Part shown: in pieces, positions 36,530 to 46,134 of the stretch | Layout: each line of letters opens with the position of its first letter | Numbering within the stretch: the stretch's first letter is position 1 | NCBI RefSeq assembly: GCF_018882365.1 | Contig: NZ_JACVOP010000004.1 | Location: forward strand, 1 to 64,000 | Length of the DNA stretch: 64,000 nt | Reading direction: 5' to 3' | DNA from: Polynucleobacter sp. 71A-WALBACH | GTDB taxonomy: Bacteria; Pseudomonadota; Gammaproteobacteria; Burkholderiales; Burkholderiaceae | The notes under the pieces: model-generated | Databases searched by the model: none | The model's input: only the letters and a program-made list of their open reading frames with translations | Told to the model about the DNA's origin: nothing | Made by a program: the position numbers and the translations under genes

Positions 36530-38854
36530 TTAAGAGAGCCATTCATGCATACCAATATTGTTCATCTTGGTATTGAAAACTCGCAATGCTTTACCTAACT
36601 CAATAGCATCCATCTCATTGGTAAGTTCTTGAATAACACTCTTAGTATTCTCACTCCAATTACCAGACTCTTCTAGATGGAGGAGTAACCACGCTAGAAC
36701 GGTAGTCCACAATTGCTCTTGAGATAAAAACTTCAAGCAACTATTAAATACCTCTGATACCTCAACATCAAATAAGGACTGGTCCATCGTTTTAACAAAG
36801 TCAGCAAAAAGTGCTTTGCTTAAAATAACGGTATTAGCTATCTCAATAATATCAGTAGGATCAAGGTACTTGATTTTTGGAGCAGCCTGTTCTGACTCGG
36901 TTGCCTGCTTTCTGAGGAATGCCGGGATGTCGTAATAATCTGGATCTCCACCTATAGATTCTTGTAATGGGATGGGTGAATCCCCTGTGATTGGGCTTGA
37001 TCTAAATACCCTTGGCATGTCATACGAAGCATAGGTGGCGCTAGAGAGATTAAGCGTAGCGCATTTGGAGGTAAATGATTTGCTCTTGCTAAATAGAATA
37101 TGAGGTGATCCATCTAGGACTGAACCCGCGCCGCCCCATCCAGCCGCTTGCATCTGCGCTATGGTCATCAGCTCCGGAAATTCAGTTGCCTTTTGGTCTT
37201 CGGCGCGAATATGAACCAATAAACAATTGGTCTTCTCTGTAATGAGTTGATAGCTAAGGGCCAAAGCAATTTGATCTCCTTCGGGCGCAGTTTTGATTCT
37301 TTGCGCCGCTGCCAAACGAGGTAGGTTATGAGATTTGGAGTGTGTGATCTGAGAAGCCCCAATGCCTGTGCGTTGTGAGCTATTGCCTAATTGGTAACTT
37401 AGCAAGGCTGGCTTTGATGGGGTGGATTTAAACCCAGCAAATACATGAGTTGTATTCTCACTAAAGATGGCGGTATTGGTACCAACAGTCCATTCTGGTT
37501 GTTCTGGGTGACCCCAGTCAATTTCAATATTGCATGCTCTAGGCTGGCGAATCCGGTGGAACATGCGCACGATCGCTTTCTCAATATCTTCTTTGGGCGA
37601 GATTAGCTCACATGCGCCGCCTGACATTTCAGCCAATTCTTTTAAGAGGGTATCTGCTGGCGCCGAGCCTACGCCTACAGCAAAGATGCGATGCCCACTT
37701 TCCTTCGCTGCGGCAATAGTTTCGTTGGTGCTCCAAACTTCACCATCGGTAATGAGAAGAACATCTGCCATACCTTGGGCACCCATTAGATCGAAAGTCG
37801 ATTGCAATGCCGCTTCTACTTCAGTGCCACCCATATCGGCATTTGTGTTCTCTATCAATAAAGAGGCGGCAGAGATATGAAATTGGTCGGCTGGCTTAAC
37901 TTTAGAAAATAGGTGGTTGGTATGGTCACCAAACTTAGAGTAGCTAAATCGATCTTCTGCAGTTAAGTGGCTCAATACATGATGTAGGGCGCGTTTTGCC
38001 GATTGGATGCTATCACCCTCCATGGAGCCTGAGCAATCAACCAAAATCTTCAGCTCTAGTGAGCTCTCTTTTTGATTGTCGATGGTTGGTGGGCAAAAGC
38101 TTGCTAAGACAGTGCAGCCATCAGGTCCGAGTTGTTTATCTGGCGTGACAATGTAAAAGGATTGGTTTTGCAAGTCAGTTAAATTGAGGATGAAGTCGCG
38201 ATCTAAAAAAGCTTCACGTTCAATCGAGACTAATAAGCCTTCATCTTGTTTGGCCACCTGCACTTGATGTGATGGGCATTCAACGGTGGCTTTTTCTAGG
38301 CCACCGGTTAATTTCAGAGATAGGGTGAATGGGTATTCAGACAAGAAATTAGATTCAGCGCTTTGGTGATCTTCAATGCCCCCTTTTTTAGCGTCGCCAT
38401 AGCGCGGAGCGATGACCGTAGGAATGCTGATGCGCATCGAGCCCTGCTCATACTTGAGCAGTTGCGAATAGCTGTATTCAATGACCACATCTTCATTGGG
38501 TTTAAGGTTGCCTAGATTAGCGGTATATAGACCGTCAGAATTCTTTTCAATCATGATGGGGGCATCGCCATCAGCTATCGCTTTTTCGTACTGTTCGGTT
38601 GCTTTCGCTTTTTCAATCACCGTGCCGACCAAGCGTTGGCCGTCAATCTCTGCCTGCATTCCCATAAATGTCGCGCCCCAGGCCATGGGGAATGAGTAAA
38701 CAACCTCCAGTGTTTTGTTGGTGTTGTTTTTATAGTGCTGGCGTATGGTCATATCGAGCAATAAACCATTAGCTACACCAGTTGCTGAGACTGACTGCAG
38801 GACTAACTTCTTATTACTAGAAAATACGTTTTTTACCTTTTCAAAAACAATCAT
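36530..38854 (-). CDS. VIT and von Willebrand A domain protein
   Basis: A 774-residue protein. The N-terminal VIT domain (about residues 10-140) has VYSFPMAWGATFMGMQAEID and the typical VIEKAKATEQYEKAI. A VWA domain (about 268-440) has the metal site ILVDCSGSMEGDS and a second-strand VLLITDGEVWS. The C-terminal part contains helical repeats near residues 650-770. VIT-VWA proteins bind partners through the metal site; bacterial cases are poorly studied. The start overlaps the stop of the MerR gene (TAATG), so the two are coupled. Confidence 0.92.
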   Translation of the reverse strand: MIVFEKVKNVFSSNKKLVLQSVSATGVANGLLLDMTIRQHYKNNTNKTLEVVYSFPMAWGATFMGMQAEIDGQRLVGTVIEKAKATEQYEKAIADGDAPIMIEKNSDGLYTANLGNLKPNEDVVIEYSYSQLLKYEQGSMRISIPTVIAPRYGDAKKGGIEDHQSAESNFLSEYPFTLSLKLTGGLEKATVECPSHQVQVAKQDEGLLVSIEREAFLDRDFILNLTDLQNQSFYIVTPDKQLGPDGCTVLASFCPPTIDNQKESSLELKILVDCSGSMEGDSIQSAKRALHHVLSHLTAEDRFSYSKFGDHTNHLFSKVKPADQFHISAASLLIENTNADMGGTEVEAALQSTFDLMGAQGMADVLLITDGEVWSTNETIAAAKESGHRIFAVGVGSAPADTLLKELAEMSGGACELISPKEDIEKAIVRMFHRIRQPRACNIEIDWGHPEQPEWTVGTNTAIFSENTTHVFAGFKSTPSKPALLSYQLGNSSQRTGIGASQITHSKSHNLPRLAAAQRIKTAPEGDQIALALSYQLITEKTNCLLVHIRAEDQKATEFPELMTIAQMQAAGWGGAGSVLDGSPHILFSKSKSFTSKCATLNLSSATYASYDMPRVFRSSPITGDSPIPLQESIGGDPDYYDIPAFLRKQATESEQAAPKIKYLDPTDIIEIANTVILSKALFADFVKTMDQSLFDVEVSEVFNSCLKFLSQEQLWTTVLAWLLLHLEESGNWSENTKSVIQELTNEMDAIELGKALRVFNTKMNNIGMHEWLS

Positions 38855-39258
38855 TACGCATCCTTTTTGACTTGTTCATATGCCTGCATCACGCCCTTTA
38901 AAAATTGGCGTAATTTCTCAGGGCTCAAACCTGCTGTTTCAGCCGAGACTTCCAGTTCAATGCCTTCTCCTACCCATAGGTGAGTGCGCACCGAAATATC
39001 TCCCGGCTTTTTGGTTCGCTCAGGCAGTGGCATTGGCGAGCCAGAGAGCACTTCACGTATTCGCTCAAGCGAAATACCCGCTTCAGTTAATTGCTTGATA
39101 CGAAGGATCTTCTCAATGTGAAGGCTCAAATAGTGAGCCCCCCGGGTTTGTCCTATTGGTTTATCAACTAGGCCAATTTGGATGTAATACCGCAGGGTTC
39201 GTGAACTGACGCCGGTTAGGGTACAGAGCTCTTCAAAAGTATATTTTTTGTCTTCCAT
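38854..39258 (-). CDS. MerR-family transcriptional regulator
   Basis: A 134-residue protein with the MerR winged helix at the N-terminus (YTFEELCTLTGVSSRTLRYY, then KPIGQTRGAHYLSLHIEKIL). The C-terminal effector region is short, with no Cys cluster for metals. It is co-transcribed with the VIT-VWA gene. Its own promoter carries the dyad at 39264-39290 so close to the ATG, without a Shine-Dalgarno sequence, that a leaderless mRNA is likely. A similar dyad at 26856 suggests a second target. Confidence 0.92.
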   Translation of the reverse strand: MEDKKYTFEELCTLTGVSSRTLRYYIQIGLVDKPIGQTRGAHYLSLHIEKILRIKQLTEAGISLERIREVLSGSPMPLPERTKKPGDISVRTHLWVGEGIELEVSAETAGLSPEKLRQFLKGVMQAYEQVKKDA

Positions 39259-39263
39259 GGTAA

Positions 39264-39290
39264 TATATTAACACTAATACTGTTAAAATA
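39264..39290. promoter_or_regulatory. MerR-type operator at the merR/VIT-VWA promoter
   Basis: TTAACA-N7-TGTTAA (39268-39286) with flanking TAT / ATA pairs forms an imperfect 27-bp dyad. It lies six bases upstream of the start codon. Its left part is identical over 15 bases to the dyad at 26861. Confidence 0.55.
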
Positions 39291-39601
39291 AACTGTAATA
39301 ATAAAAATTTAGCCAAATTTCCCAAAAGGGATGTTATTAAACTGTTCAAGTGGGTGCAGTGGAGGCTCATGAAATGATCGTAAGTCCTTAATCTGTATGT
39401 TATTAAGGGGGATCGTAAGATCTATACTGTAAAAAGTATCCAATTTTTAGAAACAATTACCGACAAGTTCAAAATCAATCGATTTTGTAGGTGGGGGTTG
39501 GGTATAGGTTTGGGTAAAAGTCGAACCCAATACGGGAAACTTGGCTGCAAAAGAGTATCGGTTGAGTAATGCAGTCAAAAATTTAAACAAGAGAATTAAC
39601 A
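39291..39601. promoter_or_regulatory. leader of the defence operon with a flanked hairpin
   Basis: About 310 bp without a gene. A hairpin CCTTAAT / ATTAAGG (39386-39408) is framed by two copies of GATCGTAAG (39376-39384 and 39411-39419, 35 bp apart). An AT-rich stretch follows that could hold the promoter of the DUF499 operon. It is a plausible operator region; no protein is assigned. Confidence 0.4.
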
Positions 39602-42600
39602 ATGCTTCCTACCATTAAAGATGTATGTGAGTTAAATGAAGGCGCTTTAGAGATACGCATAAGCGATGGAATAGAGAGAATTGATGAAGACACTCTCGAT
39701 TTAAAGGCTGGGGATAAATTTTTGAAGCACTCATACCTAACAAAAGGTATGAAAGAGTTAGTTAATGAGGGTTTTAAAAGGCTCTCTGGAAGCGGTGGGG
39801 GGAGGCCTGTATTTAGATTAAAGCAGGCAATGGGTGGTGGTAAGACGCATTTAATTAAGACAATGGCTTTTTTAGCTCGACACCCTTCGTTGAGGGAGGA
39901 ATATTTTCCTGAGGCTAACAGTCGATATAAGTTTGATAGTGCAAAAGTTGCCTTTTTTAATGGCCGGGAGCAGCCAAACGATTTTTTTTGGGGTCGAGTT
40001 GCTGATCAGTTAGGAAAAAAGGGGGTATTTAAAGAGGGTACTCATGCTCCTGGGGAGGAAGATTGGCATAAGCTATTTGACAGTCTTGAGGGGCCAGCAT
40101 TAATTCTGCTGGATGAAATGCCAACCTACTTTGGGTATTACAGAACACAAGTACTTGGCGATGGAACGGTGGCAGACGTTGCAGGAAGGGCTTTTGCAAA
40201 TATGCTCTCTGCCGCGATTGGCAGGAAAGATATTTGCATAGTCGTATCAGACCTTGAGGCAAGTCATGCTGACGGTACGCAGATTATTGACAGGGCACTG
40301 GACTCTGCACGAAAAGAATTGGGTCGCGTAGAGGTGAACATTACCCCGGTCGATTTATCCGGCGATGAAACTTATGCAATTTTAAAAAAGCGACTTTTTG
40401 CAAAGCTGCCATCAGAGTCTGAGATTAACCATATTGCTGAAAGCTTTGGAAAGTCAGTAGAGCAGGCCCAAAAATCGAAAACAATTGATACGCAAAAAAC
40501 TCCCGAGCAAATTACTTTGGAGGTCTCGCAAACCTACCCATTCCACCCTCAAATGAAGCATTTATTTGCCTTATTTAAGGAAAATAAAGAGTTTCAACAA
40601 ACCCGTGGGCTAATGGAGTTGGCGTCAAGATTGCTTAAATCTGTTTGGGATAGAAAGACTAATGATGTATTACTAATAGGTCCGCAACACTTTGATTTGT
40701 CAATTGATGATGTAAGGGAAAAAGTTACTTCTATCTCTCGATTGGATGATGCAATAGCGAAGGATATTTATTCTGATGACGGTGGTGCGCATGCGCAAAC
40801 TATTGATGCTAACAATGGAAATGACGCTGCGACACAGGTTGCAAACCTTGTATTGATTTCAAGCCTGTCGACTGCAGTCAACCCAATCAAAGGATTAACT
40901 AATTCGGAGGCTTTAGAGTGTTTAGCAACACCAAATGCTGATCTGAGCTTCTTTCAGGTCGCAATTGAATCCTTAACAACTTCATGTTGGTATCTGCATA
41001 AATCAGCCGAAGGTAGAATCTATTTTGATAAGCTTGAAAACTTAACAAAAATGCTTACTGGCTTAGCCGAAAAGGCGCCAGAGCCAAAAGTTCACGAACT
41101 TGTAGCCAATAGATTACGTAGTAGTTTTGAGCCAAGAACAAGACGCGCGTATCAAAAGGTGCTGGCCTTGCCGCGTATTGATGAAATTCAAGCGGACGTT
41201 CAGAGCGGACGAGTATTGGCAATCATCACCCCTGACTCTAAGTTACCACCAGAAGAAATTACAAAGCTATTTGAAGTGATGCAAAGAAAGAATAATCTCC
41301 TGGTTTTGTCAGGAGAGAAGTCATTTGAAGTTGGAAAGCTTTACGAAGCAGCCAGACAAGTATATGCAGCAGAGCAAGCAGCGGCTGCGGGAAAAGTTAA
41401 GCGTGGCGATCCTCAATGGGAGGAATTTGAGGATCTGAAAGGCAAGTATGAATTGCATTTCAGCGGCGTGATTAAATCCTTATTTGATAGATTGTTAGTG
41501 CCTCGTCAGCGCCAAGGGTCTGACCCTAAGTTGGAGGCAATGCCTTTGGAGCAGGTTGGTTCAACCACTGATGGTGAGGCGCAGATAGAGGCTACCTTGA
41601 CCCGCAACCCAATAAAGCTCTATTTGGATTGGACCGATCCAGCTAAATTTAGCGGTATTAGAACTCGAATTGAACGATTATTTGGAAATCAAGATGAGGT
41701 TGCATGGAATGATGTCAAAGACAAGATCCAGTCGGATTGCTCCATGTATTTTCTTGTCCCGGGAGACTTGGACAAAATTAAATTAAGAGCAGTTAATGAA
41801 GGCCTTTGGGAGGATTTGCAAAACGGTTGGATAAGTAAAAAACCTAAACCTAAAACATCTGGAGTATTGGTTACCCAAACTGGGGCAATGAATGATAGCG
41901 GTGAAACCACCTTATCCATTTCAGTTGTAAATGCAAACCCTGAAACAACTCATATTCATTATTGCGAAGATGGGGAGGTTTCCGAGGAGAGTCCCAAACT
42001 CGATGATCCTTCTCGCTTAATTACTAAGGCCTTATCCGTTGCTTTTTTGGCGATTGATATGTCCGGAAGAACTGAAAAAGGTAAGCCATATATTTGGAAA
42101 AACAAACTCAAAATTCAATTTGATGTTTCGCCCATTAAAGGATCTAAACGTAAAGTAAGAATTAATGTTTTGCCTAGAGCGAACTTAATAAAATATACGC
42201 TTGATGGGTCGGAGCCGAGAAACGGTCAAGTTTATGCAGAGCCATTCCAAATCGATGATAGGCCGACCATGTTGCTTGTATTCGCCGAAGATTTGGGGCT
42301 GGAAGAAAAGCAGCAATTTCAGATTCCATCGGGTATAGAAGATGCTCCAGGCGCTCCAAAAAACGAGCCACCACTTTCAAGGCCTATTATTTATCCTGCC
42401 TCGAAAATGTTGCAGCTTAATACAAGAGACACTGTATATATTTGCTTGAATAAAGCTATTGAACGAGACATAGAGTTTGAAGAATTCAGAATTATGACTC
42501 AACAGGGTCAAGAGTCGGCTCAATTTGCAATTACTGGGCAGTTGATTAAGGCTGAGCGAGTTAATGAAATTATGAAAACTTTGTTTGAGAAATTTTTACC

Positions 42601-42718
42601 AGAGGCAACCCTGCTATTTCAATTTAAGTCAGCGCACTTTAAGTCTGGACAAGATTTAGTTGATCTTGCTAATGCTGTTGGAATGAGCTATTCCGATGGT
42701 GATTGGAAGGAGGCTTGA
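39602..42718 (+). CDS. DUF499 ATPase of an antiphage-type operon
   Basis: A protein of 1038 residues. The P-loop is in RLKQAMGGGKTHLIKTMAFLA (about residue 77) and Walker B in ALILLDEMPTYFGYY (about residue 167), as in DUF499 proteins. These belong to a group of ATPases found with DUF1156 methyltransferases and helicases in defence islands. The C-terminal third carries bacterial chitobiase/beta-sandwich-like stretches (YTLDGSEPRNGQVYAEPF). The role is inferred: energy-using component of a restriction-like system. It overlaps the next start by one base (TGATG). Confidence 0.9.
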   Translation: MLPTIKDVCELNEGALEIRISDGIERIDEDTLDLKAGDKFLKHSYLTKGMKELVNEGFKRLSGSGGGRPVFRLKQAMGGGKTHLIKTMAFLARHPSLREEYFPEANSRYKFDSAKVAFFNGREQPNDFFWGRVADQLGKKGVFKEGTHAPGEEDWHKLFDSLEGPALILLDEMPTYFGYYRTQVLGDGTVADVAGRAFANMLSAAIGRKDICIVVSDLEASHADGTQIIDRALDSARKELGRVEVNITPVDLSGDETYAILKKRLFAKLPSESEINHIAESFGKSVEQAQKSKTIDTQKTPEQITLEVSQTYPFHPQMKHLFALFKENKEFQQTRGLMELASRLLKSVWDRKTNDVLLIGPQHFDLSIDDVREKVTSISRLDDAIAKDIYSDDGGAHAQTIDANNGNDAATQVANLVLISSLSTAVNPIKGLTNSEALECLATPNADLSFFQVAIESLTTSCWYLHKSAEGRIYFDKLENLTKMLTGLAEKAPEPKVHELVANRLRSSFEPRTRRAYQKVLALPRIDEIQADVQSGRVLAIITPDSKLPPEEITKLFEVMQRKNNLLVLSGEKSFEVGKLYEAARQVYAAEQAAAAGKVKRGDPQWEEFEDLKGKYELHFSGVIKSLFDRLLVPRQRQGSDPKLEAMPLEQVGSTTDGEAQIEATLTRNPIKLYLDWTDPAKFSGIRTRIERLFGNQDEVAWNDVKDKIQSDCSMYFLVPGDLDKIKLRAVNEGLWEDLQNGWISKKPKPKTSGVLVTQTGAMNDSGETTLSISVVNANPETTHIHYCEDGEVSEESPKLDDPSRLITKALSVAFLAIDMSGRTEKGKPYIWKNKLKIQFDVSPIKGSKRKVRINVLPRANLIKYTLDGSEPRNGQVYAEPFQIDDRPTMLLVFAEDLGLEEKQQFQIPSGIEDAPGAPKNEPPLSRPIIYPASKMLQLNTRDTVYICLNKAIERDIEFEEFRIMTQQGQESAQFAITGQLIKAERVNEIMKTLFEKFLPEATLLFQFKSAHFKSGQDLVDLANAVGMSYSDGDWKEA

Positions 42719-43314
42719 TGAGTGATGAGCTGTTGAGAAAGAGTAATAAGCAGTCAGCCATTAAATTTGTAGGATTTGGAGCGCCAGAAGCGTTCGGAGC
42801 GCATATATTTAAAGTCAATATTCCGGTCGGAAGATCGGGTGATGTTTTAGTTATGGAAGACTACGGCTATTTAGCAGGCATTAATGGAAATCCCGACTTT
42901 GACCTTAGAGTAAGACTTCCGCGATCTAAGTGGACTCTTGCTGCAGATACATCAAGAAAAGATTTTAATGCTCGACTAAGGGCCAAACAGGTTTCCCCAT
43001 CAACATGGAAGCCTGATGAAAATTTCCTAGATCGTATGCTTGGAAAAGAGCTTTGTATTCTGTTATGGGCAATAGAACATACAAACTCTTCTGACGAGAT
43101 TGAAGTTATTTGTAGGAAGTGGTCTTCATTACGCCCTGAAGAGCGCTGGTGGTTATATGCAATGACAGTGGCCGAAGGTGGTCAGGCTGAGGACGCTATG
43201 CGTGGATGGAGAAAAGCGTTGCATCTTGCCCTTTCTGATGGGGAGCCCACCTTAAAAAGACCAAGGAAAACAAGTATTTTCGAGGAGTCGCGTACTCCCG
43301 GTTTATTTGATTAA
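42718..43314 (+). CDS. DUF3780 protein of the antiphage-type operon
   Basis: The ATG at 42718 overlaps the DUF499 stop and has AAGGAGG four bases upstream, so the earlier in-frame start is rejected. The 198-residue protein has the DUF3780 features GFGAPEAFGAHIFKV, DYGYLAG and EERWWLYAMTVAEGG. This family is known almost only beside DUF499 and DUF1156 genes. Biochemical role unknown; a bridging or specificity subunit is possible. It ends 10 bp before the methyltransferase start. Confidence 0.85.
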   Translation: MSDELLRKSNKQSAIKFVGFGAPEAFGAHIFKVNIPVGRSGDVLVMEDYGYLAGINGNPDFDLRVRLPRSKWTLAADTSRKDFNARLRAKQVSPSTWKPDENFLDRMLGKELCILLWAIEHTNSSDEIEVICRKWSSLRPEERWWLYAMTVAEGGQAEDAMRGWRKALHLALSDGEPTLKRPRKTSIFEESRTPGLFD

Positions 43315-43324
43315 TAAGAAAAAT

Positions 43325-46132
43325 ATGACACATCAAGTAACTCCCTTTAGCTTAAAAGATGCTCCTTCTTTAATTGAGTATGTCTTCCCTGTTCAAAGAC
43401 TTTCCATTGATGTTTACAAGGAGAGAATGGGTGGGTCTGGTCAGACTCTTACTGGACTCGGCTCATACTGGAAGGGTAGAAAACCCTTAGTTTTGAGTAG
43501 AGCATGCGTTTTAGCCTCTCTATTGCCAGCAACTAAAAATTTAAAGAAAGATTTGGAAATTTTTGAATTGCTTATGGGCATGGACGACGAGTCCTTGCGA
43601 TTAAGGTTAAATCTAAAAGTGAATCAAGAGCTCCCTAAGCTTCCATATAAAAATATAGCATCAAAGGCGAAAAGAGTTGAAGAGCTAACGGACTCAGTCC
43701 ACGATCATATTTGGGATAGAGTCAACCAACATTTAGGTACCAATGCTAGAGATTTTCCTGTATTGGTGGAGCAGCTGGGCTTAATGCGGTTTGGTAGACG
43801 TCCGGTGGTTTCGGATACTTTCTCAGGTTCGGGGCAAATTCCATTTGCTGCCGCTCAATTGGGTTGCGATGTAATTGCGAGCGATATAAATCCTATTGCC
43901 TGTTTACTTACATGGGCTAGTTTTAATATAGTTGGTGCAGATGGGGCTAAGCAGTTAGAAATTGCCAAACAACAGAGAGAAATTTCAGAGGCTGTTTTTA
44001 GCGAAATTGACAGGCTTCAGATTGAGGTTGATGGATCTGGGTGGTCGACAAAGGCTTTTTTGTATTGTATCGAAGTAATTTGCCCAGAGTCAGGATGGCG
44101 AGTTCCTTTACTACCGACCCTAATAGTTAGCAAAGATTACAACGTAATAGCCAAACTAATTCCGGATCATAAAAATAAAAGATATGACATTAGTATCTTG
44201 TCTGGAGTAACTGATCAAGAGGTTGAGTCATCTAAGGTCGGAACTTTAGTAGGGGATTCTTTGATTCATAAAGTTGGGGTAAGGGAATTTAAAACTAAGA
44301 TTTCTACTATTAGAGGGGATCAAAAGTCTAAGGATAGTGGCGCCAGGAATAACTTAAGGCTGTGGGAAAAACAGGATATTGTCCCCAAAAAAACTGATAT
44401 TTACCAGGAAAGACTTTATTGCATCCAATGGGTTAAGGCCAAGGCAAATGGCAGGTTATTGGATTTTGAATTTAGAGCTGTAACTAAGGCGGACTTGGAT
44501 AGAGAGCAGATAGTTATTGATTACGTGCAGTCCAATTTGTCTGATTGGCAAGCCAAAGGCTTTGTACCTGACATGAAGATTGAGCCTGGCCATAATACAG
44601 ATCAGCCTATTCGAGAGCGTGGGTGGACGTATTGGCATCATCTATTTAACCCAAGACAATTATTGATGGGCGCTTTGTTAAGAAAGAATGAAAGCTTATA
44701 TAGCTTTATTCAAATTCCCAACATAGTCCAGCTGAATGCAAGGCTTTCTCGGTGGGATAACTCCGCAGGTGGGCGCACTGGAGTTAAAGGTGTTTTTGAT
44801 AATCAGGCCTTAAATACCTTATATAACTATGGGTGCAGGGGATTTATTTATCTCAAACCTTATATCGAGAGATCGTATAAGTTTTCGCCATTAAACAAAA
44901 ATAATTCCACCTTGGAGATACAGTGTGGAGAGGTATCCAAATTTTCATCTTCGGCCGATATATTTATTACTGATCCACCTTATGGTGATGCTGTTAAGTA
45001 TGAGGAGATACTTGAATTTTTTATTTCTTGGTTAAGAAAGAATCCGCCAAAAGAATTTTCTAGTTGGGTATGGGATAGTCGCCGGGCACTAGCTATTAAG
45101 GGTGAGGACCATGATTTCAAACTATCTATGGTTTTTGCTTACAAGCGGATGGCAGAATGTATGCCAGATAATGGCTTGCAGGTAGTGATGTTTACCCATC
45201 AGAACACTAGTATTTGGGCAGACATGGCTAACATTGTATGGGCATCAGGGCTCAAGGTTTCGGCTGCATGGTATATCGTGACTGAAACCGAGTCGGCCTT
45301 AAGAGATGGTCAGTATGTAAAGGGCACAATTTTATTAATTCTCCGGAAGAGGGCTGACCAACTCGATTCGTTTAGGGATGAATTGGCTTATGAGTTAAAG
45401 GATGAGGTGGAAAATCAAGTTGAGCTATTGACTGGCTTGAATAGCAATATAAAAGATTTGTATAGAGATGAGAATTTATTTGAAGATGCTGATATTCAAA
45501 TGGCTGGATACGCAGCGGCACTTCGCGTCTTAACTAAATATTCAGTTATTGATGGCGTTGACATGGCCAAAGAATCATTGAGGCCCAGGATAAAAGGACA
45601 GGTAACTCTTGTTGATGATCTCATTGAGTTTGCAGTTGACATTGCAAATCAATATTTGGTGCCCCAAGGTTTAAATAAAGAAATTTGGGATGTATTGTCT
45701 GGGGTTGAAAGATTCTATTTGAAAATGCTAGACATGGAAAGTCGCGGCATTTATACGCTCTCTAATTATCAAAACTTTGCTAAGGCTTTTAAGGTTGAGG
45801 ATTTTTCAATGCTAATTGGTGAAAGCAAGGCAAATAAGGCGCAACTAAAGACGGCTGAAGATTTTGGTAAGCGAGGCATGGGCTCTGGGGATGAGTTTGG
45901 TACTACAAAACTTAGATCGCTTTTGTATGGAATTCATTTGTTGGCAGAAAATAAAATAAGTTCTGATGATGTTTTGCATCAATTGAAAGAGCTGATACCT
46001 GATTTTTATCGAAAACGTGATTTGTTAATTGCTATAGCAGACTATATTAATAAAAAGACTTCCGGAATTCGTGAGCTTGAAAGTCAGAGCGCAAGGATTC
46101 TCAGGGATTTGATCAGAAATGAGCGCGTTTAA
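43325..46132 (+). CDS. DUF1156 DNA adenine methyltransferase
   Basis: A protein of 935 residues from the ATG at 43325 (a TTG at 43307 is possible). SAM-binding motif I is DTFSGSGQIPFAAAQLGCDV (about residue 165), and the catalytic motif IV is DIFITDPPYGDAVKYEE (about residue 548). DPPY is typical of N6-adenine or N4-cytosine methylation. DUF1156 is at the N-terminus. It probably modifies host DNA to mark self, by analogy with other systems of this type. Its own target sequence cannot be read here. A helical C-terminal region of about 250 residues follows. Confidence 0.92.
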   Translation: MTHQVTPFSLKDAPSLIEYVFPVQRLSIDVYKERMGGSGQTLTGLGSYWKGRKPLVLSRACVLASLLPATKNLKKDLEIFELLMGMDDESLRLRLNLKVNQELPKLPYKNIASKAKRVEELTDSVHDHIWDRVNQHLGTNARDFPVLVEQLGLMRFGRRPVVSDTFSGSGQIPFAAAQLGCDVIASDINPIACLLTWASFNIVGADGAKQLEIAKQQREISEAVFSEIDRLQIEVDGSGWSTKAFLYCIEVICPESGWRVPLLPTLIVSKDYNVIAKLIPDHKNKRYDISILSGVTDQEVESSKVGTLVGDSLIHKVGVREFKTKISTIRGDQKSKDSGARNNLRLWEKQDIVPKKTDIYQERLYCIQWVKAKANGRLLDFEFRAVTKADLDREQIVIDYVQSNLSDWQAKGFVPDMKIEPGHNTDQPIRERGWTYWHHLFNPRQLLMGALLRKNESLYSFIQIPNIVQLNARLSRWDNSAGGRTGVKGVFDNQALNTLYNYGCRGFIYLKPYIERSYKFSPLNKNNSTLEIQCGEVSKFSSSADIFITDPPYGDAVKYEEILEFFISWLRKNPPKEFSSWVWDSRRALAIKGEDHDFKLSMVFAYKRMAECMPDNGLQVVMFTHQNTSIWADMANIVWASGLKVSAAWYIVTETESALRDGQYVKGTILLILRKRADQLDSFRDELAYELKDEVENQVELLTGLNSNIKDLYRDENLFEDADIQMAGYAAALRVLTKYSVIDGVDMAKESLRPRIKGQVTLVDDLIEFAVDIANQYLVPQGLNKEIWDVLSGVERFYLKMLDMESRGIYTLSNYQNFAKAFKVEDFSMLIGESKANKAQLKTAEDFGKRGMGSGDEFGTTKLRSLLYGIHLLAENKISSDDVLHQLKELIPDFYRKRDLLIAIADYINKKTSGIRELESQSARILRDLIRNERV

Positions 46133-46134
46133 TC

